Shown here piece after piece: positions 1-8,819 of a stretch of DNA of 64,000 nt. The notes beneath the pieces are model-generated. The model did no database searches. It was given only the letters and a program-made list of their open reading frames with translations, and was not told the DNA's origin. Both the position numbers and the translations under genes were made by a program. The number at the start of each line of letters is the position of its first letter. The stretch's first letter is position 1. The stretch covers positions 186,001 to 250,000 of the forward strand of contig NZ_KQ948549.1 in assembly GCF_001514125.1 (NCBI RefSeq), read 5' to 3'. The DNA comes from Streptomyces longwoodensis. Lineage in GTDB: Bacteria; Actinomycetota; Actinomycetes; Streptomycetales; Streptomycetaceae.

Positions 1-1628
1 GGACGCGCGCCCTCGCCGCCGTCCCCGCCGACCCGTGGGGCACGGCGCACGCACGCGTGCAGGACGGCATGCGCTCCATCGAGGCCGACGCCGGGCGCGA
101 GGTCGCCCGTCGCGCCGACCCCTTCACCCGCGGCCTCCTCACCCCGGCCGGCGCCGCCGTGCTGCTCGGCCTGCTCGCCGTCGCCGCCTCGCTCGTCATC
201 TCCGTGCGCATCGGCCGCGGCCTCGTCGTCGAACTCGTCGGCCTGCGCAACGGCGCCCTGGAGATCGCCCGCCGCAAGCTCCCCGAGGCGATGCGCAGGC
301 TGCGCGCGGGCGAGGAGATCGACATCCGCGCCGAAGCGCCGCCGGGACCGCCCGCCGAGGACGAGACGGGACAGGTCGCCGAGGCCCTGGGCACCGTGCA
401 CCGCGCCGCCCTGCGGGCCGCCGTGGAACGCGCCGAACTCGCCAGCGGCATCTCCGGCGTGTTCGTCAACCTCGCGCGTCGCAGCCAGGTCCTGGTCCAC
501 CGCCAGCTCAGCCTCCTGGACAGCATGGAACGCCGCTCCGACGACCCCAACGAGCTCAGCGACCTCTTCCGCCTCGACCACCTCACCACCCGCATGCGCC
601 GCCACGCCGAGAGCCTGATCATCCTGTCCGGAGCGGCACCCGGCCGGGCCTGGCGCATGCCGGTCTCGCTGACCGACGTCGTCCGCGCGGCCGTGTCCGA
701 GGTCGAGGACTACGCACGCGTAGAGGTGCGCCGGCTCCCCGAGACCGCCGTGGCCGGCGCCGCCGTCGCCGACGTCACCCACCTGCTGGCCGAACTCGTC
801 GAGAACGCGGCGCAGTTCTCACCGCCGCACACGCGTGTGCGCGTCACCGGGGAACCCGTCGGCAACGGTTACGCCGTCGAGGTCGAGGACCGCGGGCTGG
901 GCATGGGCAGGGAGACCCTCGCGGAGGCCAACCGGCGCATCGCGCAGTCCGAGGCGCTCGACCTGTTCGACAGCGACCGGCTCGGCCTGTTCGTGGTCAG
1001 CCGGCTCGCCTCCCGGCACCGCATCAAGGTCCACCTGCGCACCTCGCCCTACGGCGGCACCACCGCCGTCGTCCTGCTGCCCACCGCGCTGCTGCACACC
1101 GGCGGGCCCGAACGGTCCCGCCCGGAGCGGGCGCTCGCGGATCAGGGCACGGAGGACGCCTACACGCGCGTACCCGCCGACGGCCGCCATGAAGAAGCCC
1201 CACCGCACGAGGAGTTCGCCCAGCGGCGGGAAGCCGCCCGCCGAGGAGCCGTCCCCGCGCCCGCCGACCGGCCGGCCCTGGTCGCCCCCGCACGCGTGGA
1301 CGCCCGGGGCCCCGGCGACGGCGACCCGCCGCCCCCCGGGGTCACCGCCCTGCACCCGCACCGCCCTCCGGAGGGCGCCGACGGCGCGGACGGCCTCCCG
1401 CGCCGGGTCCGCCAGGCGAGCCTCGCCCCCCAACTGCGCCGCGCGCAGGCCGAGGACCCCGCCGCGCCGGAGCACGCGCGCGAGGACGGGTCCCGTACGC
1501 CCGAAGTCGTACGGGACCGGATGGCCGCCTACCGGGACGGCTGGGCACGCGGCGGCGGCAGACGACCCGGCCGCGGTGCCGGCCCCGAGCCCGCACCGGG
1601 CAGCGACAGTGAAGGAGACCCCGCATGA
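1..1628 (+). CDS. cvnA: Conservon sensor histidine kinase-like protein CvnA, 5'-truncated by the window edge
   Basis: The frame is open from the first bases, so the true start lies upstream. Visible parts are a transmembrane helix (about codons 40-62 from the window edge), a HAMP-like linker, a helical dimerisation region with a DHL triplet, and a HATPase_c domain with N-box ELVENAAQFS and G-box VEDRGLGM, followed by a long proline/arginine-rich disordered tail. In conservons the CvnA kinase is thought to work at the membrane with CvnB-D as a G-protein-like sensory complex. Its TGA overlaps the ATG of the next gene (ATGA), so translation is coupled. The family is clear from the gene order; the signal sensed is unknown because the extracellular part is missing from the window. 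Confidence 0.9.
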   Translation, partial: TRALAAVPADPWGTAHARVQDGMRSIEADAGREVARRADPFTRGLLTPAGAAVLLGLLAVAASLVISVRIGRGLVVELVGLRNGALEIARRKLPEAMRRLRAGEEIDIRAEAPPGPPAEDETGQVAEALGTVHRAALRAAVERAELASGISGVFVNLARRSQVLVHRQLSLLDSMERRSDDPNELSDLFRLDHLTTRMRRHAESLIILSGAAPGRAWRMPVSLTDVVRAAVSEVEDYARVEVRRLPETAVAGAAVADVTHLLAELVENAAQFSPPHTRVRVTGEPVGNGYAVEVEDRGLGMGRETLAEANRRIAQSEALDLFDSDRLGLFVVSRLASRHRIKVHLRTSPYGGTTAVVLLPTALLHTGGPERSRPERALADQGTEDAYTRVPADGRHEEAPPHEEFAQRREAARRGAVPAPADRPALVAPARVDARGPGDGDPPPPGVTALHPHRPPEGADGADGLPRRVRQASLAPQLRRAQAEDPAAPEHAREDGSRTPEVVRDRMAAYRDGWARGGGRRPGRGAGPEPAPGSDSEGDPA

Positions 1629-2062
1629 TCCAGGACCCGAGCTCGAGGATGTCCCAGCGGTCCGGTGAACTCGACTGGCTGCTGGACGACCTGGTGCTGC
1701 GCGTGCGCGAGGTGCGGCACGCGGTGGTGCTGTCCAACGACGGCCTCGCCGTGGGTGCCTCCGACGACCTGACCCGTGAGGACGCCGAGCACCTGGCCGC
1801 GGTGGCGTCCGGCTTCCACAGCCTCGCCAAGGGGGCCGGCCGGCACTTCGGCGCCGGGGGCGTCCGGCAGACCATGGTCGAGATGGACGACGCGTTCCTG
1901 TTCGTGGCGGCCGCGGGCGACGGCTCCTGCCTGGCCCTCCTCACCGCCGTCACGGCCGACATCGGCCTGGTGGCGTACGAGATGGCACGGCTCGTCAAGC
2001 GCGTGGGGGAGCACCTCTACACGCCCCCACGCGTCGGCTCGCGCCCGCCCGCCGCCGGATGA
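1625..2062 (+). CDS. cvnB: Roadblock/LC7 domain protein CvnB
   Basis: Second conservon gene, 145 residues, starting inside the stop of cvnA (4-base overlap). It is a single roadblock/LC7 fold, recognisable from LDWLLDDL, VLSNDGLAVGAS, EDAEHLAAVASGFHSLAKG and GRHFGAGGVRQT. Proteins of this family bind the small GTPase encoded two genes downstream (MglB/MglA-like logic) and may act as its activator or scaffold. It is close in sequence to the solo roadblock protein at 3757-4170. The start is fixed by the overlap with cvnA. Confidence 0.92.
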   Translation: MIQDPSSRMSQRSGELDWLLDDLVLRVREVRHAVVLSNDGLAVGASDDLTREDAEHLAAVASGFHSLAKGAGRHFGAGGVRQTMVEMDDAFLFVAAAGDGSCLALLTAVTADIGLVAYEMARLVKRVGEHLYTPPRVGSRPPAAG

Positions 2063-2084
2063 GAGCGGAAGGCGGCACACCCGC

Positions 2085-2495
2085 ATGACCGAGGAGACCC
2101 TGACCGGCTCCCCGCACGGACCGGGCAGCCAGTGGTACGACCACGAGGCCGGACCCCTGGTCCGCCCGTACGCCATGACGGGCGGACGCACCCGGCCCGG
2201 ACCCACCGGGGTCCGCTTCGACCTGATCGCGCTGGTCACCCTCGACCCGGGCGCGCCGGACGACGATCCCGCGCTCGGCCCCGAACACCGCGCGCTGGCC
2301 GACCTGTGCCGCACGGAGACGCAGTCCGTGGCCGAACTCGCCGCCGGCGCGGACCTGCCGGTGGGGGTCGTCCGAGTGCTCCTCGGCGACCTGCTGGAAC
2401 TCGGCCGCGTCACCGTCAGCCGTCCCGTCCCGCCCGCGCAACTGCCCGACGAGCGCATCCTGCGCGAGGTCATCGCGGGGCTGCGCGCCCTGTGA
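2085..2495 (+). CDS. cvnC: DUF742 protein CvnC
   Basis: 136 residues, start ATG preceded by a GGAAGG ribosome binding site. The core VRPYAMTGGRTRP and the C-terminal winged-helix-like part (SVAELAAGADLPVGVVRVLLGDL, then RILREVIAGL) are typical of DUF742 conservon proteins. The C-terminal portion resembles an HTH, and the family is often suggested to modulate the kinase or DNA; the molecular role is not established. It sits 22 bases after cvnB and 44 bases before cvnD, consistent with one operon. Confidence 0.9.
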   Translation: MTEETLTGSPHGPGSQWYDHEAGPLVRPYAMTGGRTRPGPTGVRFDLIALVTLDPGAPDDDPALGPEHRALADLCRTETQSVAELAAGADLPVGVVRVLLGDLLELGRVTVSRPVPPAQLPDERILREVIAGLRAL

Positions 2496-2539
2496 ATCGC
2501 AGGGCTGCGGGCCCCATCAGAGGAAGAGGGAAGTCATCC

Positions 2540-3145
2540 ATGGACTCCGAGCACGCCGACACCACGGACGGCGAGACGGCCCCCCTGGCCTTGAAGATCC
2601 TGGTCGCCGGCGGATTCGGCGTCGGCAAGACCACCCTGGTGGGCGCCGTCAGCGAGATCAGGCCGCTGCGGACCGAGGAACTGCTCAGCGAGGCGGGCCA
2701 GTCGGTCGACGACACCGACGGGGTGGACCACAAGGTCACCACGACGGTCGCCATGGACTTCGGCCGCATCACCATCCGCTCCGGGCTCTCGCTGTACCTG
2801 TTCGGCACGCCCGGCCAGGACCGCTTCTGGTTCCTGTGGGACGAGTTGTCGCAGGGCGCCCTCGGTGCCGTGGTCCTCGCGGACACCCGGCGCCTGGAGG
2901 ACTGCTTCCCCGCGGTCGACTACTTCGAGCACCGGCACATCCCGTTCGTGGTGGCCGTCAACTGCTTCACGGGCGCGCGGACGTACGGCGTCCCGGACGT
3001 CTCGCGCGCCCTCGACCTCGACGACGGGACCCCCGTCGTGCTGTGCGACGCGCGCGACCGCGACTCGGGCAAGGAGGTCCTGATCCGGCTGGTGGAGTAC
3101 GCCGGGCGGATGCACACCGCCCGGCTGCTCGACTCGGTGAGCTGA
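2540..3145 (+). CDS. cvnD: Conservon small GTPase CvnD
   Basis: 201 residues. The P-loop GGFGVGKTT lies at about residues 23-31, the switch/G3-like region is around LFGTPGQDRF, and VAVNCF occupies the G4 position where NKxD is expected. This is the Ras/MglA-like GTPase that ends every conservon and is the likely output element of the complex. The start is supported by a strong GAGGAAGAGGG ribosome binding site at 2519-2530. A GC-rich hairpin directly after the stop closes the operon. Confidence 0.92.
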   Translation: MDSEHADTTDGETAPLALKILVAGGFGVGKTTLVGAVSEIRPLRTEELLSEAGQSVDDTDGVDHKVTTTVAMDFGRITIRSGLSLYLFGTPGQDRFWFLWDELSQGALGAVVLADTRRLEDCFPAVDYFEHRHIPFVVAVNCFTGARTYGVPDVSRALDLDDGTPVVLCDARDRDSGKEVLIRLVEYAGRMHTARLLDSVS

Positions 3146-3163
3146 CCGCGGCGGGCGCCGCGG
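3146..3163. terminator. GC hairpin after the conservon
   Basis: Perfect 7-bp stem CCGCGGC/GCCGCGG with a 4-base loop begins at the first base after the cvnD stop. It lies between the convergent conservon and PPOX genes. No U-tract, as is usual in high-GC actinobacteria. Confidence 0.5.
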
Positions 3164-3203
3164 GCGGCCGGCTGGCCGGCGCGGAGGCAGTCGTTTCGCG
3201 CCG

Positions 3204-3632
3204 TCAGTCCGCGACGGCCTTCTGCGCCAGCACCTTCTCGATGCCGACCCGCACCAGCAGTTCGCCCGGCACCCCGTTGCGCGCGCCGAACTCCTCGGCG
3301 CGCTCCTCGCCCATGTACCGGGCGCCGATCCGGGCCGCCCAGTGCCGCAGCTCGCCGGGGTCCTCGGAGAGCCGTGCCCGGCCCTGCAGGACCACGAAGT
3401 CGAACGGCGGACGGTCGTCGTCCACGCAGAGGGCGACCCGCCCGTCCCGCGTCAGGTTGCGCCCCTTGACGGTCTCCTTGCCGGTGTTGAACACCAGCTC
3501 GTCCCCGTCGAGCAGGAACCAGATCGGCGCCACGTGCGGGCTGCCGTCGGCCCGGACGGTGCACAACTTGCCGGTGCGGGTGCCCTCGGAGACGAACGCC
3601 CGCCATTCCGTGTCGGTCATCTTCTGTGCCAT
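3204..3632 (-). CDS. PPOX-class F420-dependent oxidoreductase
   Basis: 142 residues with the split-barrel flavin/F420-binding fold: GKLCTVRADGSPHVAPIWFLLDGDELVFNT near the N-terminus, then KGRNLTRDGRVALCVDD and a central FVVLQGRARL strand. Members of this probable-F420 subgroup reduce small organic substrates; the substrate here is unknown. ATG at 3632 is chosen because AGGAGG lies just upstream and the fold begins there; a longer frame to 3758 would run into the promoter of the divergent roadblock gene. Confidence 0.85.
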   Translation of the reverse strand: MAQKMTDTEWRAFVSEGTRTGKLCTVRADGSPHVAPIWFLLDGDELVFNTGKETVKGRNLTRDGRVALCVDDDRPPFDFVVLQGRARLSEDPGELRHWAARIGARYMGEERAEEFGARNGVPGELLVRVGIEKVLAQKAVAD

Positions 3633-3756
3633 GCCCCCATCCTCCTTGCCCGCCGCCCGGTCGTGGGGAAGGCTTGCTGACACGTCCCGCCCGAGCGTCA
3701 CGGGACGCACCGCGCGGGGAACGCACACGGGGAACGGCAGTGGGGGAGAACGCACC

Positions 3757-4170
3757 ATGGCTCAGAAGCAGGGACTCGACTGGCTCCTGGACGACCTGAC
3801 CGAGCGCGTCGACCACGTACGGCACGCCCTGGTGCTGTCCAACGACGGACTGGTCGCCGGCGCCAGCACGGGGCTGCGCCGCGAGGACGCCGAGCACCTC
3901 GCCGCGGTCTCCTCGGGCCTGCACAGCCTCGCCAAGGGCTCCGGGCGCCACTTCGGCGCGGGCCAGGTGCGCCAGACGCTGGTCGAGTTCGACGACGCGG
4001 TGCTGTTCGTCACCGCCGCGGGCACCGGCAGCTGTCTGTGCGTCCTCAGCGGGGCCGAGGCCGACTTCGGACAGATCGCCTACGAGATGACCCTGCTCGT
4101 CAACCGGGTCGGCGAGCACCTCACGGTCGACGCCCGGCGACCGGAACAGGCCCCGGAAACAGAGCTCTGA
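3757..4170 (+). CDS. Solo roadblock/LC7 protein (CvnB paralogue)
   Basis: 137 residues starting MAQKQGLDWLLDDL. It is strikingly like CvnB at 1625-2062 over the whole fold (shared REDAEHLAAV, HSLAKG, GRHFGAG, VRQT, YEM, VGEHL). It has a good GGGGGAG ribosome binding site. It has no own kinase, DUF742 or GTPase gene beside it, and is divergent from the PPOX gene, so it probably arose by duplication from the neighbouring conservon and may compete for or modulate CvnD. This role is inference. Confidence 0.88.
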   Translation: MAQKQGLDWLLDDLTERVDHVRHALVLSNDGLVAGASTGLRREDAEHLAAVSSGLHSLAKGSGRHFGAGQVRQTLVEFDDAVLFVTAAGTGSCLCVLSGAEADFGQIAYEMTLLVNRVGEHLTVDARRPEQAPETEL

Positions 4171-4197
4171 CCTGCGGCTTCAATAGGGCCGGCGGAG

Positions 4198-4206
4198 TTG
4201 TCCACA
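4198..4206 (+). other. Single DnaA-box-like 9-mer
   Basis: TTGTCCACA matches the preferred Streptomyces DnaA box exactly. It lies in the 124-bp gap before the DUF6397 gene. Only one copy is visible, so this is not an origin; it may be a regulatory or incidental site. Confidence 0.3.
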
Positions 4207-4294
4207 GGCTTCTCCGGGGTGGCGCGGATCCGGCTACGGTTTTTCCCGAGGCCGCCGCGGACGGCGCGGGGCCCGCCACTCCACGGGGGAGACC

Positions 4295-5203
4295 ATGTCC
4301 ACGCACACCGTCACCGCGTCCCCGGCCGAGACCTGCGCACCCGGCCGCGCCGCCCGCGAACTCGGCCTCAAGCGCAGCGAGCTGGACCTCGCGGCCCGCC
4401 TGGGCCGGATCAGGACCGTGCCCGACGAGGGCGGCGGGGGCCGCCGTGTCCCCCGTGCCGAGATCGACCGGCTGAGCGCCGAGCCGGGCTTCCCCGAGGC
4501 GCTGCGGGAGAGCGTCCGGACCGTCGGGACCCGGGAGGCCGCGGAGCTGATGGAGGTGGCACCCACCCGGTTCACCCGCTTCGCGCGCGCCGGGCTGGTG
4601 GTGCCCGTGACCTTCTACCTGAACCGCTACCGCGCCGTGGTCTGGCGCTACCTCGCCGACGAACTGCGCGCCTTCGCCGCCGCCCCGGAACACGCGGGCC
4701 TCCTGCACGGGCCCACCCCCCAGACGCTGCGCGGCCCCCTGGCGGCGGGGCTGGACCTGCGGGCCCGCAACTGGCGCGGCCGGCACCTCGGCTTCCTGCT
4801 GCGGCAGGCCGAGGACCCGTGGCAGCGCGCCGGAGCCCTGGCCTCCCTGCTGGACCCCGTGCACATCGCCGAGGTCGTCCCCGACCCCTACGAGCGCGCC
4901 CACCTCGGCCGATTCCGGCCGGCGCCGCCCGGTCACGGCACCCCGGGCTCGCCGGCCGCCCTCCTCGCCGAGCGGATCGCCACGGCCGACGACCCGGACG
5001 AGATCGCCTGGCTGCGGGCCGACCTGACCCACGCCCTGGCGGAAGCCCGGGACGAGCGGCCCGCGCCCCGCCCCACGACGGCCGCGACGGCCGCACCGGC
5101 CCTCGTACCCCCGGCCGCTGCCCCGACCGCACCGCCCGGCGAGCGGCCGCCCGAGCGCGGCCGACTGCGGCTGCTCGGCTGGCTGCGGCGCGGCGGGACG
5201 TGA
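4295..5203 (+). CDS. DUF6397 family protein with two putative HTH modules
   Basis: 302 residues, unknown function. The first ~140 residues hold two helix-turn-helix-like segments: GRAARELGLKRSELDLAARLG followed by RRVPRAEIDRL, and GTREAAELMEVAPTRFTRFARAGL followed by a Tyr/Trp-rich strand and YLADELRAF, both of excisionase/MerR style. The C-terminal third is Ala/Pro-rich and ends in a basic tail. It may be a DNA-binding regulator; the target is unknown. Its stop lies 11 bases from the stop of the convergent thioesterase gene. Confidence 0.75.
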   Translation: MSTHTVTASPAETCAPGRAARELGLKRSELDLAARLGRIRTVPDEGGGGRRVPRAEIDRLSAEPGFPEALRESVRTVGTREAAELMEVAPTRFTRFARAGLVVPVTFYLNRYRAVVWRYLADELRAFAAAPEHAGLLHGPTPQTLRGPLAAGLDLRARNWRGRHLGFLLRQAEDPWQRAGALASLLDPVHIAEVVPDPYERAHLGRFRPAPPGHGTPGSPAALLAERIATADDPDEIAWLRADLTHALAEARDERPAPRPTTAATAAPALVPPAAAPTAPPGERPPERGRLRLLGWLRRGGT

Positions 5204-5214
5204 CCGGACGCGAC

Positions 5215-6081
5215 CTACAGGGCCCGGAACAGGCCCTCCTGCACGACCGACACCAGCAGACGCCCCTCGACGTCGTAGATCCGGCCGCGGGCGAGGCCCC
5301 GCCCGCCCGTCGCGATGGGGGACTCCTGGTCGTAGAGGAACCACTCGTCGGCGCGGAACGGCCGGTGGAACCACATCGCGTGGTCCAGCGACGCCATGTC
5401 GAAGTTGCGCGGCCCCCACAGGGGTTCGACGGGGATGCGGACGGCGTCCAGGAGCGTCATGTCACTGGCGTAGGTGAGCGCGCAGGTGTGCACCAGCGGG
5501 TCGTCGCCGAGCGGGCCGACCGCCCGCATCCACACCGCGCTGCGCGGCTCGGCGCCCTTCACTTCCTCCGGGCTCCAGCGCAGACGGTCGGCGTACCGGA
5601 TGTCGAAGGGCTGCCGGCGCGCCATCCGCTCGAACTGCTCGGGCAGCGCGCCCAGGTGCTCCCGGACCTCGTCCGCCACGGTCGGCAGCGACTCGGGGTC
5701 CGGCACCTCGCGGGCGGGCGGCAACTGGTGCTCGAAGGGGCCTTCCTCGGGCCGGTGGAAGGAGGCGGTGAGATTGAAGATGGTGCGCCCCTGCTGCACC
5801 GCGGTGACCCGGCGCGTCGTGAACGACCGGCCGTCGCGCACCCGCTCGACCTGGTACACGATCGGCACGCCCGGCCGGCCCGGCCGCAGGAAGTACGCGT
5901 GCAGCGAGTGCACCGGCCGGTCGCCCTCGGTGGTGCGGCCCGCCGCGACCAGCGCCTGGCCCGCCACCTGGCCGCCGAAGACCCGCTGCAACGACTCGTG
6001 CGGGCTGCGGCCGCGGAAGATGTCGACCTCGATCTGCTCCAGGTCGAGCAGGTCGACCAGCCGTTCGGCCGGGTTCGTCAT
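5215..6081 (-). CDS. tesB: Acyl-CoA thioesterase II (TesB family)
   Basis: 288 residues, the usual TesB length, with a double hotdog fold. Typical elements are RVFGGQVAGQALVAAGRT near residue 35, the VHSLHAYFLRPG strand, and in the second half SLDHAMWFHRPFRADEWFLY. The enzyme hydrolyses acyl-CoA to free acid and CoA. The first hotdog starts right after the chosen ATG at 6081; the reading frame extends further upstream, but that part does not look like the family. The helicase gene lies 79 bp upstream on the same strand, so co-transcription is possible. Confidence 0.9.
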   Translation of the reverse strand: MTNPAERLVDLLDLEQIEVDIFRGRSPHESLQRVFGGQVAGQALVAAGRTTEGDRPVHSLHAYFLRPGRPGVPIVYQVERVRDGRSFTTRRVTAVQQGRTIFNLTASFHRPEEGPFEHQLPPAREVPDPESLPTVADEVREHLGALPEQFERMARRQPFDIRYADRLRWSPEEVKGAEPRSAVWMRAVGPLGDDPLVHTCALTYASDMTLLDAVRIPVEPLWGPRNFDMASLDHAMWFHRPFRADEWFLYDQESPIATGGRGLARGRIYDVEGRLLVSVVQEGLFRAL

Positions 6082-6160
6082 GGGCGTGCTTCTCCTGTGT
6101 TCGCGAGCGGGCGGGATCCGCTGTCCCGCCCGCTCCGGGGGCCGGTGGTGGGGTGGACGC

Positions 6161-8674
6161 TCACAACTGCCCGACGGCGGTGACCCGCACGACGGCGCGG
6201 CCCTCGGCGTCGGAGGCGTCGAGGTCGACCTCGGCGCTGACGCCCCAGTCGTGGTCGCCGTTGGGGTCGTCGAAGATCTGGCGGACCCGCCACAGGCGGC
6301 GCTGCGGCTCCTCCTCGATGACGAGCAGCTTCGGACCCCGGGCGTTCGGGCCGGTGCCCAGGTCGTCGTACTCGTCCCAGTACGCGTCCATCGCCTCGCC
6401 CCAGGCGTCCGCGTCCCAGCCGGAGTCGGCGTCCATCTCGCCCAGCTCGTCGACGTGGTCGAGCGCGGCGAGCTCCACCCGGCGGAACATCGCGTTGCGC
6501 ACCAGGACCCGGAAGGCACGCGCGTTGCTGGTGACCGGCTTGACCTCGTCGGCCTTCTCCTGGGCCTCCTCGGCGGTCATCACCTCCGGGTTGGCCAGCT
6601 GCTCCCACTCGTCCAGCAGGCTGGAGTCGACCTGGCGGACCATCTCGCCCAGCCACTCGATCAGGTCCTGGAGGTCCTCCGACTTCAGGTCGTCGGGGAT
6701 GGTGTGGTCCAGGGCCTTGAAGGCACTGGCGAGGTAGCGCAGCACGATGCCCTCGGTGCGCGCCAGCTCGTAGTGGGACACCAACTCGGTGAAGGTGAGC
6801 GCCCGTTCGTACATGTCGCGGATGACGGACTTCGGCGACAGCGGGTGGTCGCCGACCCAGGGGTGGCTCTTGCGGTACGTGTTGTACGCGTGGAAGAGCA
6901 GCTCCTCCAGCGGCTTGGGGTAGGTGACGTCCTGGAGGCGCTCCATGCGCTCCTCGTACTCGACGCCGTCCGCCTTCATCGCGGCCACCGCCTCGCCGCG
7001 CGCCTTGTTCTGCTGGGCGGCGAGGATCTGCCGCGGGTCGTCGAGGGTGGACTCCACGACGGAGACCATGTCCAGCGCGTACGACGGCGACTCCGGGTCG
7101 AGCAGTTCGAACGCGGCCAGCGCGAAGGTGGACAGCGGCTGGTTGAGCGCGAAGTCCTGCTGGAGGTCGACCGTGAGGCGGACGATGCGCCCCTCGGCGT
7201 CGGGCTGGTCGAGCTTCTCGACGATGCCGCCGTCCAGCAGCGAGCGGTAGATCGCGATGGCCCGGCGGATGTGACGCAGCTGCTGCTTGCGCGGTTCGTG
7301 GTTGTCCTCCAGCAGGTGACGCATCGCCTGGAAGGCGTTGCCCGGCCGGGCGATCACCGACAGCAGCATCGTGTGCGTCACCCGGAAACGGGACGTCAAC
7401 GGCTCCGGATCCGACTCGATCAGCTTCTCGAAGGTGTTCTCCGTCCAGCCCACGAAGCCTTCCGGGGCCTTCTTGCGGACCACCTTGCGGCGCTTCTTCG
7501 GGTCGTCGCCGGCCTTGGCGAGCGCCTTCTCGTTCTCGATGACGTGTTCCGGCGCCTGCGCGACGACGTAGCCCGCCGTGTCGAACCCGGCCCGCCCGGC
7601 GCGGCCCGCGATCTGGTGGAACTCCCGCGCGCGCAGGGTGCGCACGCGGTTGCCGTCGTACTTGGTGAGCGCGGTGAACAGCACCGTGCGGATCGGCACG
7701 TTGACGCCGACGCCGAGCGTGTCCGTCCCGCAGATCACCTTCAGCAGGCCGGCCTGCGCCAGCTTCTCCACCAGCCGCCGGTACTTGGGCAGCATGCCGG
7801 CGTGGTGCACGCCGATGCCGTGGCGGACGTAGCGGGAGAGGTTGCGGCCGAACGAGGTGGTGAAGCGGAAGTTGCCGATCAGCTCGGCGATCTTCTCCTT
7901 CTCCTCCCGCGAGCACATGTTGATGCTCATCAGCGCCTGCGCCCGCTCGACGGCCTGCGCCTGGGTGAAGTGCACGATGTACACCGGGGCCTGCTTGGTC
8001 TCCAGCAGGTCGGTCAGGGTCTCGGTGAGCGGCGTGTACCGGTAGGCGTAGGACAGCGGGACGGGGCGGGTCGCCGAGCGGACCACCGACGTGGGGCGGC
8101 CGGTGCGGCGGGTCAGGTCCTTCTCGAAGAAGGACACGTCACCGAGCGTGGCCGACATCAGGACGAACTGCGCCTGGGGCAGTTCGAGCAGCGGGATCTG
8201 CCAGGCCCAGCCGCGGTCCGGCTCCGCGTAGAAGTGGAACTCGTCCATGACGACCTGGCCGACGTCCGCCTGCCTGCCGTCCCGCAGCGCGATCGACGCG
8301 AGCACCTCGGCGGTGCAGCAGATGACCGGGGCGTCGGCGTTGACGGACGCGTCGCCGGTCAGCATGCCCACGTTCTCCGTGCCGAACAGCTTGCACAGCT
8401 CGAAGAACTTCTCCGACACCAGCGCCTTGATCGGCGCCGTGTAGAAGGTGACCTCGTCGCGGGCCAGCGCCGCGAAGTGCGCCCCCGCCGCGATCATGCT
8501 CTTGCCGGACCCGGTGGGCGTGGAGACGATCACGTTCGCCCCCGAGACCACCTCGATCAGCGCCTCCTCCTGGTGGGGGTAGAGGGTCAGACCGCGCTCC
8601 TGCGCCCACGACTCGAAGGCTTCGTACAGGGCGTCGGGGTCGGCGGTCGGCGGCAGCTGATCGATGAGGGTCAC
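6161..8674 (-). CDS. DEAD/DEAH-box RNA helicase with DUF3516-type C-terminus
   Basis: 837 residues. Superfamily-2 motifs in order: Walker A STPTGSGKS (about residue 51), Ia TAPIKALVSEKF, II as DEFH (VVMDEFHFY), III MSATL, IV region VYIVHFTQAQAVERA, V GTDTLGVGVNVPIRTV and VI QIAGRAGRAGFD. This resembles Ski2-like helicases. The C-terminal half is the DUF3516 domain seen in actinobacterial homologues and probably supports RNA processing or decay. A GTG start at 8674 is chosen because homology begins there; the upstream in-frame region is arginine-rich and unlike the family. Confidence 0.88.
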   Translation of the reverse strand: MTLIDQLPPTADPDALYEAFESWAQERGLTLYPHQEEALIEVVSGANVIVSTPTGSGKSMIAAGAHFAALARDEVTFYTAPIKALVSEKFFELCKLFGTENVGMLTGDASVNADAPVICCTAEVLASIALRDGRQADVGQVVMDEFHFYAEPDRGWAWQIPLLELPQAQFVLMSATLGDVSFFEKDLTRRTGRPTSVVRSATRPVPLSYAYRYTPLTETLTDLLETKQAPVYIVHFTQAQAVERAQALMSINMCSREEKEKIAELIGNFRFTTSFGRNLSRYVRHGIGVHHAGMLPKYRRLVEKLAQAGLLKVICGTDTLGVGVNVPIRTVLFTALTKYDGNRVRTLRAREFHQIAGRAGRAGFDTAGYVVAQAPEHVIENEKALAKAGDDPKKRRKVVRKKAPEGFVGWTENTFEKLIESDPEPLTSRFRVTHTMLLSVIARPGNAFQAMRHLLEDNHEPRKQQLRHIRRAIAIYRSLLDGGIVEKLDQPDAEGRIVRLTVDLQQDFALNQPLSTFALAAFELLDPESPSYALDMVSVVESTLDDPRQILAAQQNKARGEAVAAMKADGVEYEERMERLQDVTYPKPLEELLFHAYNTYRKSHPWVGDHPLSPKSVIRDMYERALTFTELVSHYELARTEGIVLRYLASAFKALDHTIPDDLKSEDLQDLIEWLGEMVRQVDSSLLDEWEQLANPEVMTAEEAQEKADEVKPVTSNARAFRVLVRNAMFRRVELAALDHVDELGEMDADSGWDADAWGEAMDAYWDEYDDLGTGPNARGPKLLVIEEEPQRRLWRVRQIFDDPNGDHDWGVSAEVDLDASDAEGRAVVRVTAVGQL

Positions 8675-8819
8675 GTCCCCATCTTGCCTGCCCCGGCCCC
8701 CGAGGGGGGAATCGGCTGCCGGTCCGAAGATCGCGACGGTTACGCTGTGGCGCCGACGGGGCGTCATCGCACCGGGTCAACTGGACAGCGGCACACGAGG
8801 AACGGGGCGGACGAGGGCC

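Noticed and set aside
4198..4206. Replication origin
   Set aside because: Only one DnaA-box is present and no dnaA/dnaN or AT-rich region is nearby.
4198..6183. A long plus-strand frame overlapping DUF6397 and the thioesterase
   Set aside because: Arginine/proline-rich shadow of real genes; no ribosome binding site or motif.
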